In this document: piece after piece, positions 29,477-37,342 of the stretch | Layout of the letters: every line of letters starts with the position of its first letter | Numbering within the stretch: position 1 is the stretch's first letter | Source: Amycolatopsis sacchari | GTDB taxonomy: Bacteria; Actinomycetota; Actinomycetes; Mycobacteriales; Pseudonocardiaceae | DNA: 64,000 nucleotides | Assembly: GCF_900114035.1 (NCBI RefSeq) | Contig: NZ_FORP01000008.1 | Coordinates: forward strand, 1-64,000 | Direction: 5' to 3' | The notes under the pieces: model-generated | The model's database searches: none | The model's input: the letters and a program-made list of their open reading frames with translations, nothing else | Told to the model about the DNA's origin: nothing | Translations under genes and position numbers: made by a program

Positions 29477-29500
29477 TTTTCCGACAGTGATGTCGGAAAA
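29477..29500. promoter_or_regulatory. TetR operator between the repressor and lipase genes
   Basis: TTTTCCGACA (29477-29486) and TGTCGGAAAA (29491-29500) form a perfect palindrome with 10-bp arms and a GTGA spacer. It lies in a 67-base divergent promoter region, is AT-rich at both ends, and has the size of typical TetR operators. Confidence 0.75.
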
Positions 29501-29520
29501 TAGCTCACTGGGGAGCGAGC

Positions 29521-30744
29521 ATGCGTCTGACCCTCCGCCGCGCGGTCGCGGCACTCCTGGTCCCGGTCATCGGCCTGGTCTCGCTGACTGTCGGCGCGGC
29601 ACCGGCCGGTGCCGCGGATTTCTACGACCCGCCGTCGCCCCTGCCGGCGGGCTCACCCGGCGACATCATCCGTCACCAGGAGGCGCGGTTCTTCCTCGAC
29701 CCGGCGAAGCTCGTGCCCGCCCCGGCGCGGGTGCAGCGGATCCTGTACCGCAGCACCGACACCCACGGGAACCCGGTCGCGGTCAGCGGCACGGTGCTCA
29801 CACCGACCGTGCCGTGGACCGGGCCGGGGGTCCGCCCGATCATCGGCTACGCGGCCGGGACCCAGGGCCTCGGTGACCAGTGCGCCCCGTCGAAGGCGCT
29901 CGCGATGGGGCAGGAGTACGAGGGCCCGTTCCTCGCCGGCCTGCTCTCCCGCGGTTACGGCATCGCGATCACCGACTACGAGGGCCTCGGCACACCCGGC
30001 GTGCACACCTACGTCAACCGCAAGGCGGAGGCGTACGCCGTGCTCGACGCGATCCGCGCCGCGCAGCGGCTGCCCGAGGCGGGCCTGCCCGCCGGCGGTC
30101 CGGTGGCGCTCGCCGGGTACTCGCAGGGCGGTGGGGCCTCCGCGGCCGCGGCCGAACTGCAGGGCAGCTACGCCCCGGAACTGGACCTCAAGGCCGCCTA
30201 CGCCGGCGCGCCGCCCGCCGATCTCGCCGCCGTCGCCGAGAACCTCGACGGGCACTACGCGGTGGGCTTCCTGATGTTCGCGGTGGCGGCCATCAACTAC
30301 GCCTACCCCGAACTGGACATCCCGGCCGTGCTCAACGACAAGGGCCGGGCACTGGAGGAACAGGTCGAATCAGAGTGCACCGGGGACGCGATCCTCAAGC
30401 ACGCCTTCACGCGCACCGCGGACCTCACCGCCGACGGGCGGCCGATCACGGCCTACCTCGGCGAGGAGCCCTACGCGTCGGCGGTGGCGGAGCAGCGGAT
30501 CGGCACGATCCCGCCGAAGGCGCCGGTGCTGGTGCTGCACTCCGGGCTCGACGACATCGTGCCCTACGCGCAGGGCCGCGAAATGGCTCGCGACTGGTGC
30601 GCGGAGGGCGCGGCGGTGCGGTTCGAAACGCTCGCCGCACCGACGCACGTGGGAGGCGCCGTGGCCGCCTACCCCCTCGCCTACGCCTGGCTGGACGGGC
30701 GCCTGCACGGCGCCCCGGCCACCACCAACTGTGGAGACTTCTGA
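29521..30744 (+). CDS. Secretory lipase (LIP family)
   Basis: A 407-residue secreted esterase/lipase with signal peptide to about residue 36 (APAGA). The domain is the LIP-type alpha/beta hydrolase. The nucleophile elbow GYSQGG carries Ser201, and the other triad members are probably the Asp in HSGLDDIVP and the His in APTHVGG. It should act on acyl esters or triacylglycerols outside the cell, and the family also includes mycobacterial-type lipases. A TetR-type palindrome precedes it, and GGGGAGC gives a ribosome-binding site before the ATG. Confidence 0.88.
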   Translation: MRLTLRRAVAALLVPVIGLVSLTVGAAPAGAADFYDPPSPLPAGSPGDIIRHQEARFFLDPAKLVPAPARVQRILYRSTDTHGNPVAVSGTVLTPTVPWTGPGVRPIIGYAAGTQGLGDQCAPSKALAMGQEYEGPFLAGLLSRGYGIAITDYEGLGTPGVHTYVNRKAEAYAVLDAIRAAQRLPEAGLPAGGPVALAGYSQGGGASAAAAELQGSYAPELDLKAAYAGAPPADLAAVAENLDGHYAVGFLMFAVAAINYAYPELDIPAVLNDKGRALEEQVESECTGDAILKHAFTRTADLTADGRPITAYLGEEPYASAVAEQRIGTIPPKAPVLVLHSGLDDIVPYAQGREMARDWCAEGAAVRFETLAAPTHVGGAVAAYPLAYAWLDGRLHGAPATTNCGDF

Positions 30745-30760
30745 TGGTCCGACTGACTTT

Positions 30761-31174
30761 TCACTTCAGCCCGGTGGCCTCCGCCGCCTCGGGGTCCGAG
30801 TCGGCGAGGAAGGTGCGGCAGCGCTCGTACTCCTCGGTCTCGCCGATGCGCTGGGCGGCGCGGCCGAGCGCGGCCAGCGCCCGCAGGAAGCCCTGGTTGG
30901 GGCGGTGGCTCCAGGGCACCGGGCCGAAGCCCTTCCAGCCGGAGCGGCGCAGCTGATCCAGGCCGCGGTGGTAGCCGGTGCGCGCGTAGGCGTAGGCGGC
31001 GACGATCTCGCCGGCCTCCAGCGCGCGCTCGGCCAGCGCCGCCCACGCCTCGCTGAAGTCCGGGTGCTCCGCGGCCACGTCGGCGGGGTCGGTCCCGGCG
31101 TCGAGCGCGGCCTGTGCGTCGGGGCGGTCGGGCAGCCGCGTCGGTTCGGGGCCCAGCAGGTTCGCGTGCGTCAT
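30761..31174 (-). CDS. DUF3151 protein
   Basis: A 137-residue cytosolic protein matching DUF3151, an actinobacterial family. The opening THANLLGPEPTRLP and the central AYAYARTGYHRGLDQLRRSGWKG are its conserved parts. The middle is TPR-like (SEAWAALAERALEAGEIVAAYAYARTGYHRGLDQLRRSG). The function is unknown. In other actinobacteria it often lies beside fba, and fba here is about 1.3 kb away, separated by one gene on the opposite strand. Confidence 0.85.
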   Translation of the reverse strand: MTHANLLGPEPTRLPDRPDAQAALDAGTDPADVAAEHPDFSEAWAALAERALEAGEIVAAYAYARTGYHRGLDQLRRSGWKGFGPVPWSHRPNQGFLRALAALGRAAQRIGETEEYERCRTFLADSDPEAAEATGLK

Positions 31175-31192
31175 GCTCCCATCCTGCCCCGG

Positions 31193-31276
31193 CTAGAAGA
31201 TCAGGCTCGCCAGCACCCCGCTGCCCAGCAGCACGAGGCAGGCGACGAGGACCGCGGCGACCAAGCGTTTCGGCAT
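31193..31276 (-). CDS. Possible 27-residue membrane peptide
   Basis: ATG at 31276 to TAG at 31193 encodes a peptide beginning MPKRLVAAVLVACLVLLG, with a basic N-terminus and one hydrophobic helix over almost its full length. It lies 18 bases before the DUF3151 start, in the same direction. The ribosome-binding site is weak. Membrane mini-proteins of this shape occur in actinobacteria, but a chance open frame is possible. Confidence 0.3.
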   Translation of the reverse strand: MPKRLVAAVLVACLVLLGSGVLASLIF

Positions 31277-31330
31277 CACGGGCCGACACCCTGCCCGGTC
31301 CGGGCCGCCCGGGGCAAGCCCGGTGCCGCC

Positions 31331-31346
31331 TCAGGGTGAACCCTGA
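31331..31346. promoter_or_regulatory. Palindrome upstream of a membrane-protein gene
   Basis: TCAGGGT and ACCCTGA flank GA, giving a perfect palindrome of 7-bp arms, 52 bases before the ATG at 31398. A similar AGGGT/ACCCT core lies before the DedA gene at 40298-40312. It is probably an operator, although no adjacent regulator is seen. Confidence 0.4.
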
Positions 31347-31397
31347 TTTCCGGACATACCCGTCCATGTCGCCGAAACGACAAGTCATGATGTGCCC

Positions 31398-32504
31398 ATG
31401 ACGAACGCGATCACCGTCCCCCGCGGCCCGGTGGCGAAGACCAGGCTGTTCTTCCGCACCCACTGGGAGCGGGGCGCACCGGGGCAGCCGACCCCGGCGT
31501 GGGTCCTGCGCTTCGCGTACATGACGTGGCTGGTGGCGTTCGCGTTCAAGCTGCTCGGCTCGTCGTGGGACGTGTCGTGGCACTTCAAGTTCATCCGCGA
31601 CGACTTCGCGCCGCCGCACCTGATCAACACCGTGGGCACCGGGATCGTGATCGCGCTCGTCGCGATCCACACCTACACCGGCCTCGGCTGCGACCGCCGC
31701 TCGCTGCGGCTCATGCAGTGGGGGCTGGGCCTGTTCCTGATCGCGGCGCCGCTCGACGTGATCAACCACCGCGTCAACGGGCTCGACCTGACCGCGTGGA
31801 GCCCCACGCACCTGCTGCTCTACATCGGCACCGGGGTGATGCTCGCCGGGGTGATCGACGGGTGGCTGAAGTTCGCCGAGCCGGGCCGGGTGCGCACGCT
31901 CGTGCTGACCGGGCTGTGGGCGTTCTTCCTGGAAAACGCTTTCTTCCCGAACGGGCAACAGGAGTACGGCATCGTCGGCCTGCGGGCCTGGGAGCGCGGC
32001 GAGCCCGAGGCGGAGCCCTCGCTGCTGAACTTCGCGGCGCAGCAGATCGGGCACCCGGTCGACCGCGCGGCCGTCCTGCACTTCACGATGCCCATCGCGG
32101 ACTGGGTGTACCCCCTGTGGGGCATCGGGATGTCAGCGGTGGTGCTGCTGCTGGCGCGCCGCACGATCGGCCACGCGTGGGCCGCCACCGCGGTGGCGGG
32201 CGCCTACGTGGCCTACCGGATGCTGATCTGGCCGCTACTGGTCGCGGGCACGTTCCCCGCCTCGACGATCCCGTTCTACCTGCTGTTCGTCGGCCTCGCG
32301 GTGGACCTCGCCGCCCGGCGCGGGGTGCTCACGGGCGTGCTCGTGGCCCTGCTCGGCTACGGCGTGCTGGAGGTGCAGAGCCTCCTCGGCATCGCCCCGC
32401 CGTTCGCCTGGTGGACGCTGCCGGTGGTCCTCGTCGCCGTCACCGCCGCGTGGTGGGTGACGGCGACGAGGAGCCGGATCAGAGCTTCTTCCCAGCCGAC
32501 TTGA
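31398..32504 (+). CDS. Polytopic membrane protein, function unknown
   Basis: A 368-residue protein with about nine membrane helices. It carries conserved-looking polar or charged residues between helices: SSWDVSWHFKFIRDDFAPPHLIN, INHRVNGLDLTAWSPTH, and NAFFPNGQQEYG. His and Asp residues near the membrane surface could bind metal or substrate. I do not recognise a named family. ATG 31398 is used; GTG 31392 just upstream is possible. A perfect palindrome precedes it. The last 26 bases overlap the end of the convergent fba gene. Confidence 0.7.
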   Translation: MTNAITVPRGPVAKTRLFFRTHWERGAPGQPTPAWVLRFAYMTWLVAFAFKLLGSSWDVSWHFKFIRDDFAPPHLINTVGTGIVIALVAIHTYTGLGCDRRSLRLMQWGLGLFLIAAPLDVINHRVNGLDLTAWSPTHLLLYIGTGVMLAGVIDGWLKFAEPGRVRTLVLTGLWAFFLENAFFPNGQQEYGIVGLRAWERGEPEAEPSLLNFAAQQIGHPVDRAAVLHFTMPIADWVYPLWGIGMSAVVLLLARRTIGHAWAATAVAGAYVAYRMLIWPLLVAGTFPASTIPFYLLFVGLAVDLAARRGVLTGVLVALLGYGVLEVQSLLGIAPPFAWWTLPVVLVAVTAAWWVTATRSRIRASSQPT

Positions 32505-33507
32505 GGTGCTCGGCGGCCTCGACGACGCGCGCGGCCATCCCGGTCTCGGCCTTCTTGAGGTAGCTGCGCGGGTCGTAGGTCTTCTTGTTGCCGACCTCGC
32601 CGTCGATCTTGAGCACCCCGTCGTAGTTCTTGAAGAAGTGGTCCGCGACCGGGCGGGAGAACGCGTACTGCGTGTCGGTGTCGACGTTCATCTTCACCAC
32701 GCCGTACGACACCGCCTCGTGGATCTCCTCCAGCAGCGAGCCGGACCCGCCGTGGAACACCAGCTCGAACGGCTTCGAGCCCTCGGGCAGGCCCAGCTTC
32801 TCCGCCGCGGCGGCCTGGCCGCGCTTGAGCACGTCCGGGCGCAGCTTGACGGCACCCGGCTTGTACGCGCCGTGCACGTTGCCGAAGGTGGCGGCGAGCA
32901 GGTAGCGGCCCTTGTCGCCCGAGCCGAGCGCGTCCACCGTCTTCAGGAAGTCGCCCTCGGCGGTGTACAGCTTCTCGTTGATCTCGTTCGAGACGCCGTC
33001 CTCCTCACCGCCGACGACGCCGATCTCGACCTCGAGGATGATCTTCGCCGCGGCCGCGCGCTCGAGCAGCTCGGCCGCGATCTTGAGGTTCTCGTCGAGG
33101 TCGATCGCCGAGCCGTCCCACATGTGCGACTGGAACAGCGGGTTCTCGCCCCGGTCCACCCGCTCCTGCGAGATCGCGATCAGCGGGTTGACGTAGGAGT
33201 CGAGCTTGTCCTTCGGGCAGTGGTCGGTGTGCAGCGCCACGTTCACCGGGTACTTCTTCGCGACCACGTGTGCGTACTCGGCCAGCGCGGTCGCGCCGGT
33301 CACCATGTCCTTGACGTGGAGACCGGACGCGAACTCCGCGCCGCCGGTGGACACCTGGATGATGCCGTCGCTCTCCGCGTCGGCGAACCCCTTCAGCGCC
33401 GCGTTGAGGGTCTCCGACGAGGTCACGTTGATGGCCGGGTAAGCGAACTCGCCTCCCTTGGCCCGGTCGAGCATCTCGGCATAGACCTCGGGGGTGGCGA
33501 TGGGCAT
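32479..33507 (-). CDS. fba: Fructose-bisphosphate aldolase, class II
   Basis: A 342-residue zinc-dependent aldolase of glycolysis and gluconeogenesis. The catalytic zinc ligands lie in LHTDHCPKD and in the later FHGGSGS and YGVVKMNVDTDTQYAF segments, where NVDTD also binds substrate phosphate. The EIGVVGGEEDGV motif is typical of class IIA enzymes. The start is the ATG at 33507, preceded by AGGAGGA about seven bases upstream. A longer upstream frame exists but lacks family similarity. The enzyme is probably essential in central metabolism. Confidence 0.96.
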   Translation of the reverse strand: MPIATPEVYAEMLDRAKGGEFAYPAINVTSSETLNAALKGFADAESDGIIQVSTGGAEFASGLHVKDMVTGATALAEYAHVVAKKYPVNVALHTDHCPKDKLDSYVNPLIAISQERVDRGENPLFQSHMWDGSAIDLDENLKIAAELLERAAAAKIILEVEIGVVGGEEDGVSNEINEKLYTAEGDFLKTVDALGSGDKGRYLLAATFGNVHGAYKPGAVKLRPDVLKRGQAAAAEKLGLPEGSKPFELVFHGGSGSLLEEIHEAVSYGVVKMNVDTDTQYAFSRPVADHFFKNYDGVLKIDGEVGNKKTYDPRSYLKKAETGMAARVVEAAEHLKSAGKKL

Positions 33508-33571
33508 CGTTGGTCCTCCTAGCGGGTGGTCGCCTTCTTGCCCGAATCGTACGAGGTCCGCCGAGTCCCAG

Positions 33572-34399
33572 CTACGACAGCAGGGCCTCCGCCACAGCGC
33601 GGTACACGGGCAGCGGGTCCTCGTTGAGGACCTGGATGCAGACCTGGTCGGCACCCGCGTCCCAGTGCGCGCGCACGCCGTCGGCGATCTGCTCGGCCGT
33701 CCCGTGCAGGACCAGCGCGTCGACGAGGCGGTCGCTGCCGCCGTTGGCGAGGTCCTCGTCGGTCCAGCCGAGGCGCTTGAGGTTGCTGACGTAGTTGGTC
33801 AGGTGCAGGTACGGGTTCTCCACCCGGGGCCGCCCGATCGAGCGGGCGCGCTCGGGGTCGGTGTCGAGGACGACCTTGTGCTCGGGGACGAGCAGCTTGC
33901 CCTCACCGAGGATCTCGCGCGCCTGCCGGGTGTGCTCGGGCGTGGTCAGGTACGGGTGCGCGCCGGCGGAGCGCTCGGCGGACAGCTTCAGCACCTTCGG
34001 GCCGAGCGCGGCGAGCGCCCTGTCCTCGACCGGCACGCCGGCCTCGTCGAGCTGGTCGAGGTACTCGACGATCTTGTCGTAGGGCTTCTGGTAGACCTTC
34101 GTCGCTTCGGGGTGGCCGATGCCGACCCCCAGCAGGAACCGGCCGGGGTGCCTGCCCACGATCCGGTGGTAGGACTCGGCGACCGGCGCCGCGTCGTCCT
34201 TCCACATGTTGACGATGCCGGTCGCGACGACGACGCGGTCGGTGACCCCCAGGAGCCGGTCGACGTCGGAGAGGTCGGCGTCCGGCGAGCCCCCGAGCCA
34301 GATCGCGCCGTAGCCGAGTTTCTCCACCTCCTGGGCGAGCTCGTCGCTCACCAGTGAGGGATGTGCCCAGATGCCGAGTTTGCCGAGTGCGTTCACCAT
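33572..34399 (-). CDS. LLM-class F420-dependent oxidoreductase
   Basis: A 275-residue protein of the luciferase-like monooxygenase fold, TIGR03620-like. LGIWAHPSLVSDELAQEVEKLGYGAIWLG opens the TIM barrel, and GRFLLGVGIGHPEATKV and the later EQIADGVRAHWDAGADQVCIQ match F420-binding members rather than FMN luciferases. It would transfer hydride from reduced F420 to an unknown substrate. ATG 34399 fits the domain start. The 3' end faces fba, which is transcribed in the same direction, and the aldo-keto reductase diverges from it. Confidence 0.85.
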   Translation of the reverse strand: MVNALGKLGIWAHPSLVSDELAQEVEKLGYGAIWLGGSPDADLSDVDRLLGVTDRVVVATGIVNMWKDDAAPVAESYHRIVGRHPGRFLLGVGIGHPEATKVYQKPYDKIVEYLDQLDEAGVPVEDRALAALGPKVLKLSAERSAGAHPYLTTPEHTRQAREILGEGKLLVPEHKVVLDTDPERARSIGRPRVENPYLHLTNYVSNLKRLGWTDEDLANGGSDRLVDALVLHGTAEQIADGVRAHWDAGADQVCIQVLNEDPLPVYRAVAEALLS

Positions 34400-34452
34400 G
34401 CCCCGCACAACCCCGCCGACCCGCGGGGGCATTCCGGGTTAGCGTGGAATTC

Positions 34453-35382
34453 ATGAAAATCGGGAACAGCGACCTGGACGTGTACGGGCTCAACCTCGGC
34501 GGGAACGTGTTCGGCTGGACGGCGGACGAGCAGCGGTCCTTCGAGGTCCTCGACGCCTACGTGGCGGCGGGCGGCAACTTCATCGACACCGCGGACTCGT
34601 ACTTCCACCGCGCTCCCGGCAATTCGGGCGGGGAATCCGAAACCATCATCGGGAACTGGCTCGCGAAACGCGGCCGCCGCGACGACGTGGTGATCGCCAC
34701 GAAGGTGGGCAGCTGGCCGAAGCGCCCCGGCGTCTCCGCGAAGAACATCCGCGAGGCGGCCGAGGACTCGCTGCGGCGCCTGCGCACCGACCACATCGAC
34801 CTCTACTACGCGCACCGGGACGTCGCGGACGTGCCGCTGGAGGAGACGCTGGGCGCGTTCGACGAGCTCGTGCGCGCGGGCAAGGTCCGCTACCTCGGGG
34901 CGTCGAACTACAGCGCCGAGCGGCTCGCCGAGGCACTGTCCATTTCGGACCGCGAGGGCTTCGCCAGGTACGTGGCGGTGCAACCGCACTACAACCTGGT
35001 GGAGCGGGGCTTCGAGCAGGACCTGCTGCCGCTGGTGCGCGAGCAGGGGCTGTCCACGATGCCGTACTTCGGCCTGGCGAGGGGGTTCCTGACGGGCAAG
35101 TACCGCTCGCGGGAGACCGACACGGGCAGCCCGCGCACCGAAGCCGCCGTCGCCTACCTCGACCACCGGGGCGAGCGGGTGCTGGAGGCGCTCGACGACA
35201 TCTCCGCCGCGTACGGCACGACGCCCGCCGCGGTCGCGCTCGCGTGGCTGGCCTCCCGGCCGACGGTCGCCGCCCCGATCGCGAGCGCCCGGAACGTCGA
35301 GCAGCTGGCCGACCTGCTGGCATCGGTCGAGCTGCGGCTCACCGAGGCCGACATCGCCGCGCTGGACGAGGCATCCTCCTGA
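34453..35382 (+). CDS. Aldo/keto reductase
   Basis: A 309-residue NADPH-dependent oxidoreductase with the AKR TIM barrel. The catalytic tetrad is Asp and Tyr in DTADSYFHR, Lys in VIATKVGSW, and His in LYYAHRDVAD. The C-terminal coenzyme loop reads PTVAAPIASARNVEQL. The KIGNSDLDVYGLNLGGNVFGWTADEQRS opening places it with YajO/Tas-like members that reduce aldehydes or act on sugars. The physiological substrate is unknown. ATG 34453 is used because the family begins here; upstream codons are non-native. An SDR gene follows 51 bases later. Confidence 0.9.
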   Translation: MKIGNSDLDVYGLNLGGNVFGWTADEQRSFEVLDAYVAAGGNFIDTADSYFHRAPGNSGGESETIIGNWLAKRGRRDDVVIATKVGSWPKRPGVSAKNIREAAEDSLRRLRTDHIDLYYAHRDVADVPLEETLGAFDELVRAGKVRYLGASNYSAERLAEALSISDREGFARYVAVQPHYNLVERGFEQDLLPLVREQGLSTMPYFGLARGFLTGKYRSRETDTGSPRTEAAVAYLDHRGERVLEALDDISAAYGTTPAAVALAWLASRPTVAAPIASARNVEQLADLLASVELRLTEADIAALDEASS

Positions 35383-35384
35383 TC

Positions 35385-35406
35385 CTTACTCAGGAGTAGC
35401 TTACTC
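35385..35406. promoter_or_regulatory. Repeated CTTACTC site before the SDR gene
   Basis: CTTACTC occurs at 35385-35391 and 35400-35406, a 15-base phase. The first copy also forms a near-palindrome TTACTC-AG-GAGTAG. It sits between the AKR stop and the SDR start next to a likely -10 (TAGGGT, 35411-35416), so it is a plausible operator, perhaps for a TetR-type regulator elsewhere. Confidence 0.45.
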
Positions 35407-35433
35407 GCGGTAGGGTGCGGTACGGTGCTGGTC

Positions 35434-36312
35434 ATGGCCAACGTAACAGGCAAGGTCGTGCTCATCACCGGAGCTGCGCGCGGCATCGGGGCCGGGCTGG
35501 CCGAACGGCTCGCCGCCCGTGGCGCCAAGGTCGCACTCGTCGGGCTCGAAGCCGAGGAACAGCGCAAGGTCGCCGAGCGCATCGGTGACGCGGCCCGCTC
35601 CTGGGAAGCCGACGTCACGGACTGGGACGCGCTCGAGAAGGCGACCGCCGGGGTGGTCGAGCACTTCGGCGGCATCGACATCGTCATCGCCAACGCGGGC
35701 ATCGCCACCACCGGCTTCGTCCGCTCCATCGACCGCGAGGCGTTCGAGAAGGTCCTCGAAGTCGACCTGCTCGGCGTGTGGCGCACGTTCCGCGTGACGC
35801 TGCCGCACGTCATCGAGCGCAAGGGCTACCTGCTGGCGATCTCGTCGCTCGCGGCGATCACCCACGCGCCCGGCATGGCCAACTACGCCGCCGCCAAGGC
35901 CGGGGTCGAGGCGTTCTGCAACAGCCTGCGCGCCGAGGTCGCGCACCTCGGCGTGAAGGTCGGCGTCGCGCACCCCACCTGGATCCGCACGGACCTGGTG
36001 GAAAGCGCCGACGCGCACCCGGTGTTCGGCAAGCTGCGGGGCGGGATGCCGGGCTTCCTCGGCAAGACCTACCCGCTCGACGTCGCGCTGGACCACCTGG
36101 AGGCCGGCGTGCTCAAGCGGGCCAGGACCATCCACGTGCCCAAGTGGGTGCTGGCGATGAAGCTGCTGCGCGCGTTCCTGCCGCCGATCATCGAGCTGGG
36201 CTCTCGCACGCGCATCCCCGCCGCGGACCGGGCCGCGATCGAGGACATCGCGGCACGCGGGTCGAAGGCGGCCGCGGTCACCGGCCACGGCGGCCGCGCG
36301 GCCATCCGCTGA
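35434..36312 (+). CDS. Short-chain dehydrogenase/reductase (NAD(P)-dependent)
   Basis: A 292-residue SDR. The Rossmann glycine motif is TGAARGIGAGL (about 13-23), the NAG motif is VIANAGIAT, and the catalytic Ser-Tyr-Lys are in SSLAAITH and ANYAAAKAG. The C-terminal extension (about 230-292) is longer than in classic 250-residue SDRs and contains a hydrophobic patch, as in SDRs that act on lipids or sterols. Substrate unknown. The start is ATG 35434; an earlier GTG/ATG set adds only three residues. Confidence 0.9.
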   Translation: MANVTGKVVLITGAARGIGAGLAERLAARGAKVALVGLEAEEQRKVAERIGDAARSWEADVTDWDALEKATAGVVEHFGGIDIVIANAGIATTGFVRSIDREAFEKVLEVDLLGVWRTFRVTLPHVIERKGYLLAISSLAAITHAPGMANYAAAKAGVEAFCNSLRAEVAHLGVKVGVAHPTWIRTDLVESADAHPVFGKLRGGMPGFLGKTYPLDVALDHLEAGVLKRARTIHVPKWVLAMKLLRAFLPPIIELGSRTRIPAADRAAIEDIAARGSKAAAVTGHGGRAAIR

Positions 36313-36316
36313 CCGG

Positions 36317-36592
36317 TCAGGGCACCCAGGCGCCCAGCACGGGCTTGAACTCGCGCACCCTGCGCTCCTCCAGCGCGCCCTCCAGCGAGTACGGGTCGGC
36401 GTCGAGGAGTTTCGTCACCGCCTCCTCGTCGTCGGCCCGCACCAGGAACACGCCGCCGGACTCGTCGGCGAACGGGCCGGCCACCGCCACCACGCCCTGA
36501 TCGGCCAGTTGCCCCAGGTACTCGCGGTGCCGCGGGCGCACGTCGCGGAACTTCTCCTGCACGTACCGCGTCTCGACCAGGAACCAGGCCAC
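36317..36592 (-). CDS. YciI-family protein
   Basis: A 91-residue protein of the YciI/YCII-like dimeric alpha+beta barrel family. The GTG at 36592 has GGGGAGG at good spacing, while longer upstream frames lack similarity. RPRHREYLGQLADQGVVAVAGPFADESGGVFL contains the conserved His and Asp that form the small active site in YciI. The function is usually unknown, though some members act in dehalogenation or muconolactone chemistry. It lies alone between convergent and divergent neighbours. Confidence 0.85.
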   Translation of the reverse strand: MAWFLVETRYVQEKFRDVRPRHREYLGQLADQGVVAVAGPFADESGGVFLVRADDEEAVTKLLDADPYSLEGALEERRVREFKPVLGAWVP

Positions 36593-36683
36593 TGCGTTAC
36601 CTCCCCGTACTCCGTTTACTGCCCGCAAGGTACCCGTTCGCAAGCTATGGCCGCCCCGGTGCAACCGGATACCCTGTGCGCGC

Positions 36684-37301
36684 GTGGAAGCAGTTGTGTT
36701 GACCAAGGCCGAGGACGGGCAGGACTACATGCCGGAAGGCAGCGCGGAGCGCAGCGTCGAGCGCACGCTCGGGCACTTGCGCACGATCGACGGGTTCGAG
36801 CAGGTCCCCGCACAGCCCTCTGCACCACTGACGCTCGAGGACCTCTACCGCACGCACCGCATGCGGCTGGTCCGGCTCGCGATCCTGCTGGTCGACGAGC
36901 CCGCGACGGCCGAGGACGTCGTGCAGGAGGCGTTCACCGGGCTGTACCGGAACTGGGGGAAGCTGCGGGACGCCGCGGCCGCCGTGGGCTACCTGCGCAC
37001 GGCCGTCGTGAACGGCTCGCGCAGCGTGTTGCGGCGGCGCAAGACCGCCCGCGAGTACGTACCGCCGCACGCGGTCAACGCGCGCTCGGCGGAGAGCCTC
37101 GCCATGCTGTCCAGTGAGCACCAGGCGGTGGTGAGCGCGTTGTCGAAGCTGCCGCCGCGGCAGCGCGAGGTGCTGGTGTTGCGGTACTACGGCGGGTTGT
37201 CGGAGGCGGAGATCTCCGAGGCCGCCGGGATCTCGAAGGGCACGGTGAAATCGACCGCGAGCAGGGCGCTTGAATCGCTTCAGAAGGCGATGAGCGGCTG
37301 A
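36684..37301 (+). CDS. ECF/SigE-type RNA polymerase sigma factor
   Basis: A 205-residue sigma factor. After about 48 residues of variable N-terminus, region 2 reads LYRTHRMRLVRLAILLVDEPATAEDVVQEAF. The region 4 helix-turn-helix has LPPRQREVLVLRYYGGLSEAEISEAAGISKGTVKSTASRA. GTG 36684 is probable, with a TACCCT -10 (36670-36675) so close upstream that a leaderless mRNA is likely. No anti-sigma gene is adjacent, unlike the two sigma pairs at the left of the window. It ends 41 bases before the nagA start. Confidence 0.85.
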   Translation: MEAVVLTKAEDGQDYMPEGSAERSVERTLGHLRTIDGFEQVPAQPSAPLTLEDLYRTHRMRLVRLAILLVDEPATAEDVVQEAFTGLYRNWGKLRDAAAAVGYLRTAVVNGSRSVLRRRKTAREYVPPHAVNARSAESLAMLSSEHQAVVSALSKLPPRQREVLVLRYYGGLSEAEISEAAGISKGTVKSTASRALESLQKAMSG

Positions 37302-37304
37302 GCG

Positions 37305-37333
37305 TTGCGAGATATGGTTTAGACCAATATATG
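37305..37333 (+). promoter_or_regulatory. nagA promoter with a DasR-type operator
   Basis: TTGCGA (37305-37310) and TATATG (37328-37333) are separated by 17 bases. The element between and overlapping them, ATATGGTTTAGACCAATAT (37312-37330), reads TGGTCTAAACCA on the minus strand, eleven of twelve bases of the DasR (dre) core TGGTCTAGACCA. DasR is the GntR-type regulator of GlcNAc use in actinobacteria, so repression by DasR and release by GlcN-6-P are expected. Confidence 0.75.
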
Positions 37334-37342
37334 CTGGAGCGC

